Under the pieces are notes generated by a model. That model was given only the letters and a program-made list of their open reading frames with translations, searched no databases and was not told the origin of the DNA. DNA of 64,000 bases, taken from positions 144,491,559 to 144,555,558 of the forward strand of contig CP136066.1 of assembly GCA_032622095.1 (NCBI GenBank), in the 5' to 3' direction. The first letter of the stretch is position 1. Each line of letters starts with the position of its first letter. Position numbers and translations under genes: made by a program. The stretch is from Siphonodentalium dalli. Its lineage: Eukaryota; Mollusca; Scaphopoda; Gadilida; Siphonodentaliidae. Shown here in pieces: positions 57,480-64,000 of the stretch.

Positions 57480-58262
57480 CTATATGTTTCGTCGAGTTGA
57501 AGGATGGACTTTTTCGTGGTGAGTAGCTGGTTTCGTAGAGGGAGCTCTTGTGTGAGTGGGCTGTTGTCTTGTCTGGCGAGTGTCAGGTTTTTGAGTTCCA
57601 TCAGTCGTTGTGTCATCGTAGGTATGTTCGATGCGTTGTGGAGGGCTTTGGTCTGTGTCCGTGGTGGCTGGCGGCGTGCGATGTGGAGAGCTTTGTTCTG
57701 TACTGTTTGTATTCGTCGATGTACATGTAGGTCGTTGCGGCTGATATGAGGATGGCGACACCGTACTCCATGATTGGACGGACGATGATATGGTAGCGGT
57801 TGATGAGAGTCTGTGAGTCTGAATATTGGTTCCCCAGTCTGTACCCCGGATACATCTTAGTTGGTCGGTCCTTTTTATGGCTTTGTCGGCTATTTTCGTG
57901 ATGTGTGGGTTGAAGGTCAGTCGTATGTCTGAAGTGATTCCTAGTATGATCGCGTGGTCGGATGCTATAATTGGCTCGTTGTCGATCTTGATGTTGATGA
58001 ACTGCGTTCTCTTTCTTCTGTAGAACAGGATGAGTTGTTTTTTCTTGGCGTTGAGATTGATTCCCCATATTGAGCACACAATTGACACTTTGTGGAATAT
58101 AGCGGTATAGTTTCGTATATTCGTATCATAGCTATATAAAAACTGTTTCAATGCTCGAATCGCTGAATATCCAACGAAACAGCAGGGTACGTGTTTCGCC
58201 ATGTAATTCAATCCATGAACTAATTTAGAAGAAACTGCACGAAAAGAACTTTGTTTCGACAT
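57480..58262 (-). pseudogene. Jockey-like LINE RT C-terminal fragment
   Basis: Minus-strand remnant read in three frames. Frame one: FLYSYDTNIRNYTAIFHKVS, CSIWGINLNAKKKQLILFYR and NIKIDNEPIIASDHAIILGI, then DIRLTFNPHITKIADKAIKR and LRCIRGTDWGTNIQT. This matches the Jockey-type sequence 'W.L.+N..KT..I.F.....', 'I......+YLG+..D..L.W..HI......A......L+...G..WG'. Frame two continues TLINRYHIIVRPIMEYGVAI, the '+L...Y+..IRP++.YG...' block. A third frame then reads RRIEHTYDDTTTDGTQKP-like text to the end. At least two frameshifts. The YxDD region is not preserved upstream, so only the thumb and C-terminal part is present. The 3' end is in the direction of 57480. Confidence 0.82.
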
Positions 58263-58775
58263 TACATGCTTTGAAGTAAGATATCCTGTTTTCTGTGATC
58301 AAATCTATGGATACGTTCCATGTAGTTACTCGTAACAGCAACATAACAACCTCATGTTAACCGCGTCAATAAAAGAAAAACAGCGTTCCGGTTGACTCGG
58401 TTACGCGATTCCTAGCTGGCAGCGCGGTAACGTATTGTATACGCGTTGTCAACGACACAGTGCTCCATTAAAATGTGTTCACTCTTCAGCGACTGATATT
58501 GTGAATCGAAAACTAAAGTTAGCAACTCTCGGTCAATCAGAATGCCTGTTTCATCGACAAATATTCGACTTGAATTACAATTACTTTCAATATGCACGTT
58601 ACCCTCTATGTCCGTTAGCGGGTGTATACAGTAGCTGTCTTTTATATGAGTGGATACTTTAGATCTTTGGCGATGACATGATAAATATTAACTGCAAAGG
58701 ATGTTTAAATAAAAGATCAAAGACCCGACGTCCCCGAAACGAGATGGCTTTTTTTGGGATGTTGACCTACTTAGA
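58263..58775. other. Unassigned region
   Basis: Left flank of the giant palindrome; nothing recognised. Confidence 0.5.
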
Positions 58776-61700
58776 ATAAGCGACCTGCCAATCTCGACCG
58801 GAAGCGGAGACATTTTGATATGACGTATTTGACCCCGCAAGCTTTTTCAGCGTCGTTATATATCTTGTTTCGATTCGCGATGCCTGCGTTTCTGTTAGAT
58901 CGTATTTGTCCCTGTGAGCACAATGGTCCCTGCGTATTGACAATAATTTGGTACTTATATTAAAACTGAATCTATAGTACAAGGGGGGGGGGGGTTTAGA
59001 CAGGAACATAATAATAATATAATCATAAATAATTATGTTGAGATGCCTTTGTATATTTCAAGCCTACATAGGGTAGTAAAATGTACGATTGTCTGTTTCC
59101 AAAGCATGTGCTGAATATATTTCTCTCTCTTATAGAATATAGGAATGGTCAACAACTATTAGACCATGTCGTTAATTTCTACTCTGGCTACGCACGTAGA
59201 GATTATATTCCACCCGTTTAAAATATGGGAACTTTGTTATGTTCTGACGGGGAACTTCATAGCATTCAACAAACGAAGCAGGGAATATATTTCTTTGTAG
59301 GTATACATGTTCCTTAAAGTGGATATCATATAATTTTTTTCAGTTATCACCTTGGGAATCGATTACTCTTGGTTTGGTATAGAATTACTTCCCCTCGTCG
59401 AGTTATGTTACATACATGCGCACACGTTTGTTTAAGGCCGGCTCCGGCTCCAGTCCAATTAAAAGGTGTAAGCGGTGTGTTATCTTGCGTTTTCTCCATT
59501 GCTTCTCATTCTCATTATATATGAATGAAATTTTCAATGTATGGATGTATGGGATGGAAGATTATATATATTAAATCAGGCTGAATCGGGATAAAATTCA
59601 TTTTTGACCAGCTGTTTGGACATTTGGTATGATGTTTTCAGTCTTGTTGAACTTTGAACTTCCTACTGGTCACTGTTGATTTCTAAAGGTATCTAGGTAG
59701 GATCTGAGTCGATAGTGATTACATATGGGTGAGGGAACGGAACAGTATAATATAACAGAACAGTCCTGGAAAAGCTTGGTAAAGTCATTTGAAATGAGAG
59801 TTTGGGGGCGGGAGAAATAGTTTTTTTTGCACGAAGGGGAGGGGTGGTGGGTACCCATAGTGCTGCAAAAAAAAAAAACAGCCCTGTGTCTGCAAATTGT
59901 TTCCAGACCCCCCCCCCAGTTATCACGGATATTAAAACTTTGTCAACAGGTATCTCTGTCCTTGACATGACGGGTTCTCCGAAGATGAATGTGTTTTCGC
60001 TAACCGAATGAGAAACATTTGCGAAACATTTGCGACACAGATCCGTTTACCTGACAGGCGACATGATGATTTATGCCAAACTCATGGCCCCGCACCTCCG
60101 GGTTCCGTCTGATTGGGACTGCACATCCGGACTCCATATAATGCAGAAAGATAACACGTAGTCAGTGAGCCATTTATCAAAAAGACGCTTTGTTTTCGAT
60201 TTCGTTGCACCCCACCCCCACCGTTTTCATTTATATAATTACATCATAATGCCTGGCCCGCGTCTTACGTCGGTCACAGTGACAATAATATCCGGTTATA
60301 AAGTGTGTTCAAACTCCAAAGGTTGAGTCGGTTCGAGACAGGAATGTGGGAGGGGAGGGCACAATTACCAAAATTGATAAAAACTAATTTTTAGAGCCGA
60401 TTTCCACCAAATTAATATATTCTTACCCATGGTACTGATGTCGGTTTATCTTTCCGAATAGAACAGTATACATCGCCATAACTTATGCGCACATATATTA
60501 AAATAAACAGTTAAAACTAACATGCTTCTCTGATAATCTGTTCAATTTCCGTGACGTAAAAACACCACAAATCTATTTCACGGTAGGGGCCGTGGTACCA
60601 ATTCCAGATTGCAAGATTTTTTGCCACGTTTGTGAGTCGATATCGCAATTACCGGGAAGAAATTCCACGACTGTAATGGATGCAAATCAGACTTGGCTCA
60701 ACAAATTGACCCATTTCCATGCATGCAATCGTGAGCTGGGACCTACACTTACTGTGGAATATCCTTCAATATCGGTACATAATTATTACCGAGGAACAGG
60801 TATTACCTAAGAAATATATTATAGCTTCAATGTTTTTGTCAATGTTATAAACTTCCCTGTCAGAACATGAACGTGATTTGAACTGGTGAATTATGATCTC
60901 TATATTATACGGACGTAGTCAGAGTAGAGATTCATGACATGCAATGATCTAGCCAAATATATAACCGCCCTGGCAAGAGGAGGGGGGGGGGTCTGCATAT
61001 CGTATATAGGCTCTTATATACATGAATATATATACGTATCATTTAGAGCACATTTAACTGCACGTCTGGGGTCTATATATGGTCTGAGGATCTAATAGCG
61101 GTACAAATGCAGGCATTATGGCAAATATAACTCGAAATTGCCACTGGAATTCACATCAGATCCATTCCTTGGGTGTGAAATAATATTGTATGCATGTGCG
61201 TATTGTGTAGCAAGGTGGTGACTGATTGGAGGTCCAGAGCCAGTCAGTATGCGGCTAGAAACTATGGTTTGATGTATGGAAGGACCAGTTGGCACTACAT
61301 GGATTAAACCCCATGTTTACATTTTGCATTATAATTATACTCCGTTTGTGCATAGTACGCCTGTCGCTCACACGGGGCTAATAGTTTTACGGGGCTGAAG
61401 AGGTCACTCTCACCACAAAAGATGCTGAATGGTACACAGGGTTTGTAAATGTGCTGAAGGGTACACAAGGGTACATAGAGTTTCTGGTCGGCACTAACAC
61501 CGTTCGTTAAACTGTGTTTCTGAATGTCTGGCGGCCATCATCAGTTTGTTTTCAATTGATTTCATTGGAACGTAAACAATTATTCTCTAACAGAACTCAT
61601 GACAGTCACGAAAACTAAACGTCATTCAGAACGAGATTTAAAAACCTGTATACGCTTCAGCACATTTTCAAAACATGTGTACCCTTCAGCACTGTTTGTG

Positions 61701-63373
61701 TGTGAGAGTTCCCCTTTCAGCCATATTATGCCAATGAGGTTCCATGACAATGATAACTGAGTCAGGCCATGACTTTATTATTAATTAAAAAAATTATATC
61801 GCCAGTTAAAAAAAATATATAAAAACAAGTTAGGTAACTTTATTGAATATAGACGTATAAATTCGACCCCATATTTCGCCGCCACGTAAAACTTACTCAA
61901 AAATACCTTCACTCATTCTGACTCATGTTTGAATTTTCCATCTGCCCGAAAATCTTCCCATGAATGCTGCCTACGATATCGAGTTTCAATGAGGTAAAAT
62001 CTCAAATAATCCCGAAACAGGTTCGACACATTGTCAGGAGCATCGTGCACACCGCACATGACCTAACTGTAATCTTACTATTATAAGTGGGGTATAAAAT
62101 ATAATATTTTTTTTGTGTAATCATTGAGTCCAATGACTGACAACAACATACATAGACACGATAATCCCGACATAATATTGCTTTAGTCATGTATAAGGGT
62201 TATCCCGTGTTATTAACAGTGGCAGTACACTAACGAAATAACACAAACATGTATGTATATAGGCAAACCCACTTTATCAAATGATATAGCAAGCACACAC
62301 TTGGCAACTTCGAGTTATGTTTGCCAGAATACTTGCATTTATACCGCTATTGGAACCTCTGACCATATATAGACCCCGACCCACATGGAGTTAAATGTGC
62401 TCTAAATGATATAGATATGAGTCTATATAAGATTAATAAAGGACATCGTGAGTAAATTTCAGTGTAGGAAACAATTTGCATTACTCATTTTCCGGCCCCG
62501 ACACACCCATATTCACCCAACCCCACCTTGAGTCTGGTAAAATGCATGCCATGAATCTCTACTCTGATTATGTCCGTATAGAGAAATAATGGGAACGTGT
62601 TCATGTTTTGACAGGAAATTTATAACATTGACACAAACATTGCAGCTATAATATACTTCTTGAGTAATACCTGTTCCTCGGTAATAATTATGTACCGATA
62701 TTTAAGGATATTCCACAGTAAGTGTAGGTCCCTGCTCGAGATTGCATGCATGAACTATGTCAAATTGCCAAATCTGATTTGCATCCCTCACAGTCGTGGA
62801 ATTTCTTCCCGGTACCATGGCCCCTACTGTGAAATAGATTATTAAGGAACATGTACACTAACAAAGAAATACATTCCATGCTTCGTTTGTTGAATGCTAT
62901 GAAGTTCCCCGTCAGAACATAACAAAGTTCCCATATTTTAAACGGGTGGAATATAATCTTTACGTGCGTGGCCAGAGTAGAAATTAACGACATGGTCTAA
63001 TAGTTGTCGACCATTCCTATATTCTATAAGAGAGAGATAAATATATTCAGCACATGCTTTGGAAACAGACAATCGTACATTTTACTACCGTATATAGGCT
63101 TGAAATACAAAGGCATCGCAACATAATTAGTTATTAATATATTATTATTATGTTCCTGTCTAACCCCCGCTTGTACTATAGATGCAATTTTAAAATAACC
63201 ACCAAATTATTGTCAACAATCAGGGACCATTGTTCTCACAGGGACAAATAAGATCTAACAGAAACGCAGGCACCGCGAATCGAAATAATATAACGACGCT
63301 GGAAAAGCTTGCGGGGACAAATACGTCATATCAAAATGGCGCCGCTTCCGGTCGAGATTGGCAGGTCGCTTAT
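58776..63373. repeat. 4.6-kb imperfect palindrome
   Basis: Outer arms 58776-59318 and 62842-63373 are inverted copies (ATAAGCGACCTGCCAATCTC at both tips, then CGTCGTTATAT, GTTTCTGTTAGATC, ATGTGCTGAATATATTTCTC and AACGAAGCAGGGAA-type blocks). Inner arms pair 60571-60960 with about 62545-62839, 61000-61140 with 62304-62420, and 61392-61470 with 61655-61735. The centre is near 61560. The right arm is continuous, while the left arm is split by an extra 1.25 kb (59319-60570). Small indels occur throughout. No transposase or polymerase frame is visible, so this may be a large fold-back element or an inverted segmental duplication. Confidence 0.8.
59319..60570. mobile_element. Insertion in the left arm of the palindrome
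   Basis: The right arm reads straight through the corresponding junction (62839 to 62842), so these 1.25 kb were inserted on the left or deleted on the right. It contains a 9-base C run near 59909, a polyA tract near 59868 and AT-rich sequence. No TIR, LINE motif or clear target duplication was seen, so the class is unknown. Confidence 0.55.
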
Positions 63374-63404
63374 GATATCAAATTCTGGCAAAAAATATGA
63401 CCCC

Positions 63405-63560
63405 ATTTGACGTAGATCATGTCATGAATCTCTACTATGGCTAACGCCCGTAGAGATCATATTCCACCCGTACAAATCCTGATAACTTTTTGATGTTCTG
63501 ACCCGATATAGACAGGGAACTTTATAACATTGAACAAACAAGGCAGGGCATATATTTTTG
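63405..63560 (+). repeat. Extra copy of the palindrome-arm repeat
   Basis: CATGAATCTCTACTATGGCT, GTAGAGATCATATTCCACCC, GTTCTGAC and AACATTGAACAAACAAGGCA repeat material found at 59168-59300 (+), 60850-60960 (-), 62545-62650 (+) and 62870-62995 (-). This fifth copy lies just outside the palindrome. Confidence 0.72.
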
Positions 63561-63662
63561 TTTTAATAGTTCTTTCTCAATAATCTACTTCACATGTATT
63601 AGGGGTGGTCCAGTTTTAGAAATTTGGAGTTGGGACCTATATTTACAGTGAATTGCATTATT

Positions 63663-64000
63663 ATCACACGAATCTGATTACCTTTCATGTGCATGCATCA
63701 CACACGAATCTGATTACATTTCCTGTGCGTGCATCACATACGAATCTAATTACCTTTCACGGACGTACATCACACACGAATCCGATCACCTTTCCTGACC
63801 GTGCATCACACACGAATCTGATTACCTTTCATGGGCGTCCACCACACACGAATCTGATTACCTTTCCAGATCGTGCATCACATCCTAATCGGATTATCTT
63901 TCATGTGCGTGCATCACATACGAATCCGATTACCTTTCATGGACGTGCATCACACACGAATCCGATTACCATTCCTGACCGTGCATCACACACGAATCTG
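63663..64000 (+). repeat. 36-bp tandem array, runs off the window
   Basis: Unit CACACACGAATCTGATTACC plus TTTCATGTGCGTGCAT repeats with a 36-bp period from about 63663 to the window end, at least nine units. Units vary mainly in the last dozen bases, alternating between a TTTCATGGACGTGC type and a TTTCCTGACCGTGC type, which hints at a 72-bp higher-order unit in part of the array. The true length is unknown because the window stops inside it. Confidence 0.92.

Noticed and set aside
58776-63373. Polinton/Maverick or other long-TIR transposon
   Set aside because: Those elements are 15-20 kb with polymerase, integrase and capsid-type genes; here the interior encodes nothing recognisable and the whole interval is palindromic.

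Overview
The window reads as non-coding, repeat-dense DNA from an animal nuclear genome. It is AT-rich and carries long CT, GAT and GT microsatellites, spliceosomal-type splice sites, and decayed non-LTR retrotransposons (LINEs), Helitron-like elements and palindromic non-autonomous DNA transposons (MITEs). No bacterial operon, rRNA, tRNA or CRISPR array is visible. The mix of CR1/Jockey/L1-like LINE remnants with abundant Helitrons and TTAA-flanked MITEs suggests a marine invertebrate, perhaps a lophotrochozoan. That assignment is an inference from repeat style; no species-diagnostic gene is present.

Host genes: the best candidate is one short coding exon on the minus strand (22854-22964). 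It has an ATG, a signal peptide, a small Cys motif and a consensus splice donor, and looks like the first coding exon of a secreted protein, tentatively anosmin-like. Its gene would continue toward lower coordinates; no second exon could be identified. A weaker candidate is a pair of small exons on the plus strand at 14430-14642.

Layout. 0-9 kb: LINE relics at 934, 2340, 6745 and 7928, two fold-back palindromes that overlap LINE tails, and TTAA-flanked MITEs. 9-12.7 kb: a 9.1-kb palindromic MITE, then two Helitron copies abutting head to tail, the first split by a 1.1-kb TTAA-flanked insertion. 17.1-20.2 kb: a 3.1-kb inverted-repeat structure around a CT microsatellite. 20.3-22.8 kb: a third Helitron and three TTAA MITEs. 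23.4-25.3 kb: a GAT/GGT satellite with a 938-bp higher-order repeat. 25.6-45.9 kb: LINE relics, TTAA MITEs of four families, Helentron-like elements with repeated GTCCGTCC, a 101-bp TIR element, and a minus-strand Helitron. 45.9-46.9 kb: a 79-bp minisatellite. 47.5-52.9 kb: two decayed LINEs in tandem on the minus strand. 54.1 kb: an intact TTAA MITE. 54.8-58.3 kb: a Helitron-like element and two LINE 3' ends. 58.8-63.4 kb: a 4.6-kb imperfect palindrome. 63.7 kb to the end: a 36-bp tandem array running off the window.

The coding remnants do not form a pathway. What stands out is transposon biology: at least six unrelated-looking TIR families all flanked by TTAA, several Helitron-like families sharing one short internal core motif, and repeated fold-back duplication at LINE ends. 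All element calls come from reading the sequence by eye; none was checked against a repeat library.
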